A stretch of DNA of 64,000 nucleotides from Liolophura sinensis (Eukaryota; Mollusca; Polyplacophora; Chitonida; Chitonidae), in assembly GCF_032854445.1 (NCBI RefSeq), contig NW_027017983.1, positions 102,977-166,976 of the forward strand. Reading direction: 5' to 3'. The position numbers were made by a program, and so were the translations under genes. The notes under the pieces were generated by a model. The model saw nothing but the letters and a program-made list of their open reading frames with translations, was not told the DNA's origin and made no database searches. How positions within the stretch are numbered: the first letter of the stretch is position 1; every line of letters starts with the position of its first letter. Shown here in pieces: positions 56,111-64,000 of the stretch.

Positions 56111-56372
56111 ATCTTAATCGTAATAAATGTTTACAGATAGAAGTTGTATACATCTAGATATACTATTTTTTTAAATTCGCTGGTTTTCAAGCTTTAACTC
56201 TAATTTTTCTTTTATCTCATTTTAAACATGTCTGAAATTTTTGTTTCATTTCTGATGTTCTCACTATCATATCGAAAACCTGAAATACCTCGTGTTTTCG
56301 CCTTGCTCTCGCCACGATATTGCTGAAATATTGGCGTTGTGGCGTTAAGCCAAAATCATTCATTCATTCGCT

Positions 56373-56993
56373 GCGTGAAACAATCACTTTGTCTTCCATA
56401 CATATTTCTCTTCATTCGTCCTTGTCAGTTTCTGAGTTAAAACGAAAAATTACCAGAACATTTTATAATTCTGGGAGATCTTAACGTCTATAAGACCCAA
56501 TGGGGATTTAATAACATTAATGATAGTTGTAGGGGATTGGAAGACATTTTATCGAAGGAAGAACTGTGTTTAAATGATGGTTCTAATACTTATTTACATC
56601 CAGGTAATGGGGCTCATTCTGTTATCGACCTCACCAGCACCAGTTCTTCCCTTTTGAAGAATGGGCGAGTTATATTTTGGCTCTTCTAAGTCCCAATGTT
56701 CTCTAAAGTTAACACCAGTCAAAAAGAAGTTATTACGTTTTTAGAAAACTGGTTGTGACTCATGGGGCAATCAGGTAGTGACCGCTAAATGTGAGATCAA
56801 TTGATAATTTTCCTTGGAAGAGAAAATAGTTTTGCCTATCTTTGTTTGCACATTTAGGCCATCTATGTAGGTATACGTTTCGTGGGATTGGTGTGATCCT
56901 GTTGAGTATCGACAGGTTCGCACACCACCCTTGCTGTAATTCGGGCGAGGAATACGGATGGGGAACACGTAGGGTTACTTTCATTTAACTTTA
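56373..56993 (+). mobile_element. Nimb-like LINE scraps: endonuclease piece and diverged 5'UTR end
   Basis: 56373-56640 encodes endonuclease sequence out of frame (FIILGDLNVYKTQWG-type, then NDGSNTYLHPGNGAHSVIDLTS). It starts directly after the ATTC tail of copy K. 56748-56993 resembles the 3' half of the LINE 5'UTR (GACTCATGGGGCAATC..., AGGCCATCTATGTAGGTATAC, ATGGGGAACACGTAGGG) and belongs to a diverged copy. The order (endonuclease before 5'UTR) shows two separate copies. Confidence 0.7.
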
Positions 56994-57077
56994 TTTTGAC
57001 ATTGAAAAAGTAACGTGAATAAACAACAAAAAATTGAGAAACCATCTTACAAGAATCCTTCCCTCACTCAAGTATCA

Positions 57078-57290
57078 TGCCGCAGACACCAGATCAGATT
57101 TGACCCACCCAGTCACATTATAATAACACCGGGTCAACCGGTCCTGTTTTCGTGACCTAATCTCTAAGTGCTGAGCACCAAGCGAGGCACCAACAAGAAC
57201 CATTCTTAAAGTCTTCATTATGAGGCGATCTGGGTTTGACCACGGGTCTCTGGACTTCGAGGTAGACACTTTAACTTTAGTCCATCGAAG
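57078..57290 (-). mobile_element. SINE-3 copy, shares central domain with SINE-2
   Basis: The minus-strand head has a B-box-like GTGGTCAAACCC (near 57240). The centre carries ACCGGGTCAACC...CCAAGCGAGGCACCAACAAG, parallel to SINE-2 (ACGGGTCAACC...CCAAGCGAGGAAGTAACAAC near 14090-14140). The tail side at 57078 (GACACCAGATC...) differs from SINE-2, so it is a distinct family. No target duplication identified. Confidence 0.65.
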
Positions 57291-57319
57291 CGTTCTTAAT
57301 CTAAAGTGCGTGTGGAACA

Positions 57320-57842
57320 TATAGTATCACAATTGATTGTCGTATGTCCTCTACAAGGATCTCTCTAGAGGTGAAATGAAGAGCAAACACAAAGGCCGTG
57401 TAGGATTCGCTCGGTTGCGGTTAAAATCAAAGCTAATGTATGTGTAGGACATGTAGGATACATGTAGATACAGAACAACCGGATCCTAACCTTAAATCTT
57501 AAACCCATCGTGGCCCGACGATACGCGGACCATACGCCGATCAAGTTCCGCTCCCCACGGCGGCCCTGATAGGCGAATGATCCTTGTATGATGGATGTAT
57601 GTCCGTCACATCGGCCATTCTGTCCACATTGACTTGAAGTATATTCAATAAATGAATATAGGCCTGCGTATGTAGGTTATATATAGTGTTGACTAAGGTT
57701 AGCTTTGCTGACCGGTACATGAAACATGGCCGCTGATATCACTCAGCGCAGATTTGTAAGTACAGAATTAAATGTGGAAAAATTCTAAAGTAAATGATCT
57801 TTAATGACATGCATGATAAGAATGTAATTAATTAAAGATTGT
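57320..57842. other. Unassigned region
   Basis: Mixed-composition sequence without recognisable frames, apart from a short tandem of GTAGGA-type units near 57440-57470. No sign of an exon. Confidence 0.45.
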
Positions 57843-58325
57843 GTTTCTCCTCATTCTTCTTTCTCAGTCTCTGAATTACACAACTTGACAGAACAACTGC
57901 CAACCCCTTTTATAATTATGGAGGATTTTAATGCCCATAACCCCCATGTAGGACAGTAATAATGTAAGTAATAAAGGGAAAACATTGGAGATTTTATATC
58001 CAAAGATGAACTGTTATTTCAGTCATGGTTCTAATACCCATTTACATCCAGGTAATGGTTCATATTCTGCTATCGACTTTACTATCACGGATCCATCACT
58101 TCTCCCTGATTTTTCCTGGAAAGTGCGTGATGATCTTTGTGGTCATGACCATTTTACTATTTTCCTAGAGCATCTCATTTCTTAATTCCTTAGAACGTGT
58201 AGCTAGGTGGAAGTTCGATTAAGCAGATTGGCTCTCATTTGAGATGTGTGAAGCTGATATCACTCCAGAGGATTTGAATTCTGAAAATTTCAAGGCTGCT
58301 GCTGATTCTTTGTTAAAATTTAATG
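57843..58325 (+). mobile_element. Nimb-like LINE endonuclease fragment, copy-H-like subfamily
   Basis: Plus strand: FIIMEDFNAHNPHV-type (Gly of GDFN lost), then frame 57985-58185 with FSHGSNTHLHPGNGSYSAIDFTITDPSLLPDFSWKV (in pieces: NTHLHPGNGSYSAID and ITDPSLLPDFSW) and CGHDHFTIF, the SDH motif as HDH. It ends at the Tc1 element at 58326. Wording of the first part (CTCATTCTTCTTTCTCAGTCTCTGAATTAC) is closest to copy H. Confidence 0.82.
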
Positions 58326-59770
58326 TAAACTCTGTCAAAAAAGAAACGCAATCTCCCTTATTTTAGAGATTTTAATATTTAGTTTTAGGACGGCACAACT
58401 TTTTTCTTATTGAAGACAGAAGTCAGAAATTTGGCAGAATAATAATCAAGATGGTCATGTTTAAAATTGTCTTTTCAAAAGTCATCTCACAGACACCAGT
58501 TGCTCACCATGGGGCGTCTTCCTCAGTATCTCGTATGACCACCACGAGCTACAATCACTGCACCGCATCTCCTTGGACAAGAACGGATAAGACGCCGGAT
58601 TCTCTCCTGGGGAATGGCCCTCCACTCCTCCTGTAACGCAACGGCGAGCTGTTGAAGCGTCTGTGGCGGTGGCTGACGTTGACGCACGTGTCGATCCAGA
58701 GTATCCCACAGGTGTTCAATAGGGTTGAGGTCTGGTGATTTGTAGGGCCACGGCAAGACATTGACGTTGGAATCCTGCAGAAAGTTCATTGTCGCACGTG
58801 CAGTATGAGGCCTGGCGTTGTCCTGTTGAAAAAGCTGTGTCTGTCGGTCAATAATCGGGAGAAGGTGAGGCTGTAACACGTGGTTGATGTAACGTTGGGC
58901 TGTCAGGTTCCCTGGAACGATCACCAAGTCTAATTTCTGGTTGTACGAGATGGCTCCCCAAACCATAACATTGCCTCCGCCAAATCTGTCCACCTGCCGG
59001 ACGCAGATGGGCGCAAAGCGTTCATGACGTCTCCTATACACACGCTGTTTTCCGTCGTGACGTGTCAAAAGAAAACGGGATTCATCAGAAAACCAGATGC
59101 GCCTCCAGTTTTGTAAAGTCCATATCCTTACGTTGTTACACCACCTGAGTCGTAGGCGTCGATGTAAGGGACGTAGTACAGGTCCAACAACTGGTCTACA
59201 GGCACGTAAACCCGCTTCTTCCACACGGTTCCTAATCGTTTGAGCCTACACTCTCCTCAAACCTGGTATTTGTGTGGCAATCACGGTTGGTAGGGCATGC
59301 CGATTACGCAGGTGAAGGACCCGGATGTACCGATCTTGAAGTGGGGTCGTGATTCTTGGCCTTTCACTTCTCGGGCGATCGTTGGTCGAATTAAAGTTGT
59401 TGTAACGGCTCCAAAGTCGGGATATCGTTGTTTTGTGAACATTTAGGTGTCGTGCAATAGTACCAAAACTTTCTCCGGCTTGAAGACGACCAATGGCGAT
59501 ATTTCGGTCGGCAGCACTCAGTCGCGGCATTTTACCGACTGCCTTTCGTCGACGAATGAATGAATAAAATACGAAAGCACATGGGCTTTTTATACACCCC
59601 CACACTATAACTGCCATTGACATGATTTGCATGTGAATGGTTCTGTGTGCGACGTCAACAGAGTCAGTCCATGCGTTGTGACGTCATAAGCAATAAAATA
59701 CACTTAGGAGAGAAAAGGCAGTTGTTTGGATGGTAATCTTCATTAAAAACGTGTATAATTTCATTACATT
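58326..59770 (-). mobile_element. Tc1-like DNA transposon, DD34E, one end identified
   Basis: The left end is TA (58326-58327) followed by AACTCTGTCAAAAAAGAAACGC, a plausible Tc1 terminal repeat. The transposase lies on the minus strand inside. On the other side I cannot find the inverted copy of this end before LINE sequence resumes at 59842, so the right end is truncated or altered; 59770 is approximate. A TATA box (TATAAAAAG, near 59594-59586) stands ~60 bp upstream of the start codon. Confidence 0.85.
58523..59530 (-). pseudogene. Tc1-family transposase (DD34E), single in-frame stop
   Basis: 335 codons from ATG 59530-59528 (MPRLSAADRNIAIGRLQAG) to the stop at 58523, the usual Tc1 length. 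The paired HTH DNA-binding domain covers residues ~1-110 (GTIARHLNVHKTTISRLWSRY, RPRITTPLQDRYI). Catalytic residues: Asp in WFSDESRF (~59093), Asp in FQQDNARPHTA (~58830) and Glu in PDLNPIEHLWD (~58723), with 34 residues between the last two. It cuts the element at its ends and inserts it at TA. The only lesion seen is TAG at 59248-59246, in the same frame on both sides. The upstream in-frame Met codons (to 59632) lie before the TATA box and are not likely starts. Confidence 0.93.
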
Positions 59771-59841
59771 TGGCTAAAATTTAGTTTGGAAGCAATAACT
59801 TTATTCGAACGAATTTTGATATCCGAGAACAGGGGTTGGAT

Positions 59842-60163
59842 AAGATCTCCATCTGATATAACCCATAAACCAGCTGAAACAATATCTCAGAAATCATCAT
59901 CTGAGAAGTATTCTCCTGAATTCAAACACATTAAAAGCCAGAAGGAGAAAATTAAATTGCCTTTTTTCCTAAGAATTTACAAGACTATAATTGTCCTTTT
60001 TCGATTGAAAAGCTTAAAACCTCTTTAAAAATGTCACACGATACAGCGTTTGGCCCAGATAATATTTATTATAGGTTGCTGAATTATTTACCAACAGAGT
60101 CACTTAACACTCTCTTGGCCTTAATGATATTTGGATAAATGGTAATTTTTCCGCCGTCATGGA
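59842..60163 (+). mobile_element. Nimb-like LINE fragment, EN-RT spacer and RT start
   Basis: Plus strand: SPSDITHKPAETISQKSSSEKYSPEFKHIKSQ (frame 59786-60028, in parts), then FNIEELKTxLKxxHDTAxGPDNIYY-like sequence. It stops at TCATGGA where the 3' end of a minus-strand LINE begins (60164). It may be the far side of the copy at 57843-58325, with ~400 bp lost around the Tc1 insertion. Confidence 0.75.
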
Positions 60164-61149
60164 GTGAATGAAAGAATGAATGATCATGGTTTAACGACAC
60201 ATCGGCAATATTTCAGCAATATAGTGGCGAGAAAAGGGTGAAAACACGACGCTTCGTTTGAGGTTTCCGATATGTTCGTGAAAACATCAAAAATTTAACA
60301 TAAATGTTTGCACATGTTAAAATACAGTTAAACCTCGAAAACCTGCATAATTCGACAAAAAAAATCAAGAAATTTATATGTATATATAACTTTTTATCGA
60401 TAAAAATTTATGCATTAATCATAATTAACATTTTTATCTCATAATAAAGGCCAATGGCCTTCAAATAATTTATGACAACATCGCCAGCGATGTGATGTCA
60501 AATAAATCATATATAGAGTTGACCGTGTAAAATCTCTCCCGAACTTGCAAACATGAAGCAAGAGGATATATCTCCGGTGTCTTTTCCGGAGTCTCCTCCC
60601 TGGCTCCTTCCACATTCTAAACTAATATTTCATGTACGTAAATATAATAAATCAAACCCAAATGATCTTTTAATTGAGCAAAGTTTTGCTAAAATGAAGG
60701 TTGATTATATGGATTATAAATTTATATATACTGACAGGTCAAAGGATGGGTACAGGGTTGCGGCTGCCGCTCTCTTAGAGCAGCGGGTCACTTCTCTTCG
60801 TCTGCCACCTTCATCTATCTTTTCTGCAGAGGACAGAGCTGTATTCCTGGCCTTATTATATGTTGCCCTGAGGGCAGTGATATGCAGCGACTCGCTGTCT
60901 TGTCTTTTGGCAATTCAGAATAATAAATTTAAAAATCCATTGATACTTGACATAATAGCTAAACACATAAAGCCAGTTAAAAGAGGTAAAGATATTATAT
61001 TCTGTTGGATACCAAGTCAAACTGGTTTCCATGAAAACACAGCTGTGGACAGGGAAGTGAAAGCTGCACTGTATAAACCTGTATCTCGGGTTAAAATTCA
61101 GTATACTGACATCAAGTCTAATATTCTTAAATATCTTAGTCGCCATTTA
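60164..61149. mobile_element. LINE insertion with inverted 5' half (3' end minus, linker/RNase H plus)
   Basis: 60164-60546 is minus-strand 3' end: tail, 3'UTR and the last ~60 bp of ORF2. 60547-61149 is plus-strand linker end and RNase H, one open frame of 201 codons (60553-61158): SPPWLLPHSKLIF, YTDRSKDGYRVAA, SAEDRAVFLALLYV, SDSLSCLLAIQ, WIPSQTGFHENTAVDREVKAAL. Relative to the LINE, the inverted part lies just upstream of the sense part with ~250 bp missing, the arrangement expected from twin priming. Its outer flanks are LINE on opposite strands, so a target duplication cannot be confirmed. Confidence 0.72.
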
Positions 61150-62612
61150 TTAAATTGATCTACACATAATGGATTGAAAACACAGTTGTAGGCAGGGTTG
61201 AGCTTTAAGCTTTGTAGCATGTTGAAGGCTCAGTTTTATCCGTCGGTTATATAAAGAAGGCTCATTTGCATCTAGTGTAAACTGCCTACTGCCGAGGTTC
61301 TAAAAGCACCAAGGCTGAGCCTCAAACCTTAGTGATGAACCGGATCCAACATTTTAATACACGACTTCCTAGCGGACCCGTAAATGATGGATCGGTAAAA
61401 CAGATCGATCAGCACCCCAATCGGTGCTGGGCACGACCTTAATTGTATCGAGAGCCTTTCTACATTTATCTTTAAGCATTTTTATATGAGGTATAAAAGA
61501 TAGCTTACTACCAAATATTATACCCAAAAATTTTGTTTCTCCAACAATTTTAACCTGTTCATCAAAAAAATTAAGCTCGTGGTCAAGGTGAAGTCTCCGT
61601 TTATTACAAAAATGCATACTGACGGTTTTAGATGTTGAAAAGCTAAGCCCATTTTTAGTTGCCCGTTTCTCGATCTTATTGAGACTAAGCTGCAACTGAC
61701 GTTCGATGTTATTCATACTTTTAGCTCGGTAGGATATAAGGAAATCATCCACGTATAAAGAACCCTCTGTGCCCGATGTTAATGTTTTTGATAGGCTATG
61801 TATTTTTATGTTGAACAGAGTGCTGCCCTGGGGTATACCCAATTCCTGCTCACAAGAGTCAGAAAGAGTGGCCTAACCACACCTTAAACTGACGACGAGG
61901 TAAAAATTGAGATATAAATAGACGTAAGGCACCCTTTAAGCCCACATTCCAAAAACCAAACAAGTCTATCGTTGATCATCCGTTCCATAGTCTTACAAAC
62001 TCAGCTGGCAAGAGCTATAGGACGGTAATTATTTGGAGCAGTATGATCCTTACCCGGATTGGGAACCGAGATAATACACGCCTCCCTCCATGATGGTGGA
62101 GAATTATCAGTTATGCAAATATCATTAAATAAGTCCAAGAGAGTCTCCAGTGGCTCAGGTAGTAAATTGTTCAGAAACTTATAACATACGTTATCAGGAC
62201 CACACGCAGTATCGTGGGCCTTTTTAAAAGTAGTTTTAAGTCATCGATATTAAAATGACGATATACAATTTTCTGAATTCTTAGAAGAAAAGGGCAGTTT
62301 CATTTTCTCCTTCTGGTTTTTAATATGTTCGAATTGTTTAGTATTGTTCCAGAAGAAAATTTTGTCAGCTAATTTTATTGGCTATATCAGATGGAGAGGT
62401 TAATATTTTATCTCATTGTTTGCTTTATCATTTTTGCCCTTAAGTTTCTGAACCATGTGTCACACCTTACGCATAGGTGTTTTCGACATAATACCCGAAA
62501 CAAAGTTCCGCCAACAAGATCGTCTCTTGGACTTGAGTAATCTTAGCTCTAAAAAATATGAAGCTGGTTTATTCTATTATCATTGGGACATAGATTAAAA
62601 ATTTGCTCGGCC
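61150..62612 (-). mobile_element. Nimb-like LINE fragment (EN-RT spacer, RT, linker)
   Basis: Minus order: spacer 62612-62300, RT N-terminus 62300-61960, a deletion at about 61940 removing much of the fingers/palm start, palm 61842-61369 (MGIPQGSTLF, SLYVDDFLISYRAKSMNNIERQL, GLSFSTSKTV, GETKFLGIIFGSKLSFIPHIKML), linker to 61150. The RT palm frame of 157 codons is open and retains YVDD. Confidence 0.86.
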
Positions 62613-62752
62613 TATCATTTATATATCATTTAACATACGTCCCATAGTCTTCCAGACGCAACTGGTAAGGGCTATGGGACGGTAATTATTTGGATTCTGT
62701 ATGATCCTTACCCGTGTTAGGGACCGGGATAATACTCGCCTCCCTCCATGAC
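62613..62752 (-). mobile_element. Second LINE scrap covering the RT N-terminus
   Basis: It repeats the same LINE region as 61960-62100 (INDRM-type end, LTSCVWKTMGRML, NNYRPIAL), so it is a separate copy joined to the previous one. It is cut at 62752 by a plus-strand LINE 5' end. Confidence 0.78.
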
Positions 62753-63048
62753 CCCCCGTGGGGTTTCCAGGCTGATAAGAATAGGACCTCAGAATAGGAC
62801 CAGGGGAGGGTGGCCCTGATTCCTTATTGCATATACTACTAAATGACATGTGTAAAGAGTGTAGGACATTCTCGTTCAATACACAGTTTTATTCTTGATG
62901 GATGTATTGCTCCCGGGTGTGCTATGTGATGCCCAATAAGGCACCAAAGATATACTGGTTGACTGTGTAGACGATGCTCATATTTGGCAAAGATTCTACA
63001 CACTCGACTCTGTAGTATAGTTTTTTGACAGCATTGCAGGAGATGCTC
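62753..63048 (+). mobile_element. LINE 5' end fused to RNase H tail (internal deletion)
   Basis: CCCCCGTGGGGTTTCCAGGCTGATAAGAATAGG (first ~50 bp of the LINE, 62753-62800), a short unassigned stretch, then from 62848 the Cys/His tail of ORF2 (CVLCDAQ-type, VDDAHIWQRFYTLDSVV). It is cut at 63049 by a SINE-1. Confidence 0.72.
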
Positions 63049-63212
63049 GTTGGTTTTCCCCGGCACTGACCGGTTTCCTCCCACCATAATGCTGGCTGTC
63101 ATCGTATGAGTGAAATATTCTTGAGCATGATGTAAAACTGCCGCCATCGTATAAGTGAAATATTCTTGAGTATAACGTAAAACACCAATCAGAAATATAA
63201 ATAAATAAATTA
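63049..63212 (+). mobile_element. SINE-1 copy with tandemly duplicated tail module
   Basis: The only SINE-1 on the plus strand. The body from GTTTTCCCCGGC to the tail ATAAATAAATAAAT at about 63195-63212. A 39-bp module (CATCGTATGAGTGAAATATT...GTAAAAC) occurs twice, 63100-63138 and 63145-63183. 5'-truncated. Confidence 0.87.
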
Positions 63213-63214
63213 TT

Positions 63215-63386
63215 CTGTAATTACGAGTTGCAAACCACGGCAAAAACGGTCACTTCTCGATAGCCTCTCACGCAAACCTAAGAGATATTGGCGCATCATG
63301 TTCATCGGATGAATGCAGGAGAGCTCTAGTTTAGTCGCCTTAAACGACAAGCTTGCTTAAAGGGTTAAGGTCCTACTTTTTGCACC
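63215..63386 (-). mobile_element. Nimb-like LINE 5'UTR scrap
   Basis: Minus-strand 5'UTR with GGTCACTTCTCGATAGCCTCTCACGCAA and the hairpin module (AGCTCTAGTTTAGTCGCCTTAAACGACAAGCTTGC at 63321-63356), ending at the CACCCC near the LINE 5' end. The first ~25 bp of the element are missing or altered. Confidence 0.75.
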
Positions 63387-63854
63387 CCACACATCAACAA
63401 AAGGGCGCTGAAACATCCCAAGATGCGGCAAACCATTCATCATGTTAACAAGCTGCCGTATCATGCATTCAAATTTATTTGGTATGAGTTTTAGCTCTCT
63501 GTAGAAAGGTGTTTCCTATACTCATCGTGCGGAACAGCAGTTGAATACCTCGTGAAACAAAAGAACAATGACACAGTTCTTATGTTTTCATTCAAGTTGT
63601 TAACAAGATCAAGGTGATTTATCCAAAAAGCATACGGTAACCACGTTTCCGCAATGAGGGATTTTATACTGAGTGTATGCGGATAGGAGTAGCCTGGGAA
63701 TTTACGATTTCGTATGGGTTTTTTTTCTCCGACTAGACTTTACCCAACAGGAAATTTGTTAAATGAGTTAGGTGTTTTGTGCGTGAAAGTTAAACACCTC
63801 GTAAAATATGAAGCTTGTAATGGTGTGTAAACACACAGTTAAAGCCATATTTAC
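63387..63854. other. Repeat-free intron sequence next to GPCR exon 1
   Basis: No repeat family is recognised in these ~470 bp between the last LINE scrap and the splice donor at 63854. Confidence 0.55.
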
Positions 63855-64000
63855 CTGATATTCCTACGAAACCAATGATGATGAAGAAGGATACCATTAC
63901 TGCAAAAGACGGAATCTGCCTTGATAAGAAAGTCTTCGATAACATAGACATTGTATCTTTGATTTGAGTTTCAGCTTCTTCCTTAGTCTTACATCTCTCT
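63855..64000 (-). CDS. Class A GPCR, exon with N-terminal tail and TM1 (partial)
   Basis: Forty-eight codons are open from the window edge to a splice donor (CAG|GTAAAT; exon ends at 63855, intron GT at 63854-63853). The peptide begins with a charged, lysine/glutamate-rich stretch, then runs into a strongly hydrophobic segment (FAVMVSFFIIIGFVGIS) that reads as the outer part of TM1. The exon ends one base into a codon. That G joins GG at the start of the exon at 45009 to give Gly, completing the class A hallmark G-N at position 1.50. Class A receptors are plasma-membrane receptors coupling ligand binding to G proteins; ligand and G protein cannot be told from this piece. Met codons at residues 17 and 19 of the visible peptide could be starts, but the exon may extend beyond the window. 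There is no close paralogue in the window. The call depends on pairing with the second exon. Confidence 0.82.

Larger units (their letters stand above)
52097..56369 (+). mobile_element. LINE copy K, second part (ORF1 to 3' end)
   Basis: Continues copy K after the nested copy L. ORF1 52111-53065 (knuckle frame from 52367; CNCCGDHMASSRDCQL), UAAUG at 53063-53067, endonuclease start (ITQWNCQGLKVNF) to ~53298, where a deletion joins it to the endonuclease end (LERVARWKF). A spacer follows, then RT containing a 290-bp templated insertion (53821-54110), linker 54850-55330, RNase H 55330-56110, 3'UTR and (ATTC)n tail at 56369. No duplication partner for the right flank was found. Broken throughout. 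Confidence 0.9.
45010..63854 (-). other. 18.8-kb intron of the GPCR gene, phase 1, packed with transposable elements
   Basis: The intron runs from the donor at 63854 to the acceptor AG at 45010 and interrupts the Gly codon just before Asn1.50 of TM1. It contains a complete LINE (46546-52096), its interrupted host LINE, a nearly intact Tc1 transposon, three SINE types or remnants and many LINE scraps. Only about 1.5 kb looks free of recognisable repeats. Whether it is spliced in one step is unknown. Confidence 0.75.

Noticed and set aside
60164-61149. Proven twin-priming event
   Set aside because: The arrangement fits, but no target duplication can be shown because the outer flanks are LINE sequence on opposite strands; kept as a hypothesis only.

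Overview
This is a eukaryotic, AT-rich, intron-type window, almost certainly from a mollusc or another lophotrochozoan. The mollusc assignment rests on the repeats (an I/Nimb-type LINE with RNase H, and tRNA-headed SINEs of the kind common in mollusc genomes) and is an inference. No bacterial-style gene, rRNA, tRNA or CRISPR array was seen.

The only apparent host gene is split over two exons on the minus strand: 64000-63855 (open at the window edge) and 45009-44888. Together they encode an N-terminal tail, TM1 and TM2 of a class A (rhodopsin-like) G-protein-coupled receptor. Splice sites and codon phase match exactly across an 18.8-kb intron. Everything below 44888 is presumably the next intron.

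That intronic DNA is a graveyard of one LINE family, present in at least 15 fragments on both strands. Its structure, reconstructed from the copies, is: a 5' end CCCCCGTGGGG followed by a structured 5'UTR; ORF1 with three CCHC knuckles; a UAAUG stop/start overlap; ORF2 with APE endonuclease, reverse transcriptase (YVDD), linker, RNase H and a Cys/His-rich tail; and a 3'UTR ending in (ATTC)n. The best copy is a complete 5.55-kb element (46546-52096, minus) with a 14-bp target-site duplication, nested in a plus-strand copy (46233-46545 and 52097-56369).

Layout. 1-8415: minus-strand LINE pieces, SINE-1 copies, a truncated solo LTR. 8430-11450: plus LINE. 11471-12741: degenerate Tc1/mariner-type (DD37D-like) transposase. 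12977-14773: 5'-truncated LINE with target-site duplication, carrying SINE-2. 14786-16500: no recognised genes. 16501-19403: minus LINE pieces, one interrupted by a PIF/Harbinger-like element with a Myb/SANT domain. 19404-22558: mostly unassigned, with a CR1/L2-like LINE fragment. 22573-23975: LINE with both ends but a deleted middle. 24381-44320: a chain of head-to-internal plus-strand LINEs with two solo LTRs and a complete minus-strand LINE. 44329-46232: LINE scraps around GPCR exon 2. 46233-56369: nested pair. 56373-63386: LINE and SINE scraps and a nearly intact Tc1 transposon. 63387-63854: plain intron.

No LINE copy is coding-competent; every one has frameshifts, stops or deletions. The SINEs share the LINE's 3' end, so they were probably mobilised by its reverse transcriptase. 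All functional calls come from reading motifs by eye; no database search was run.
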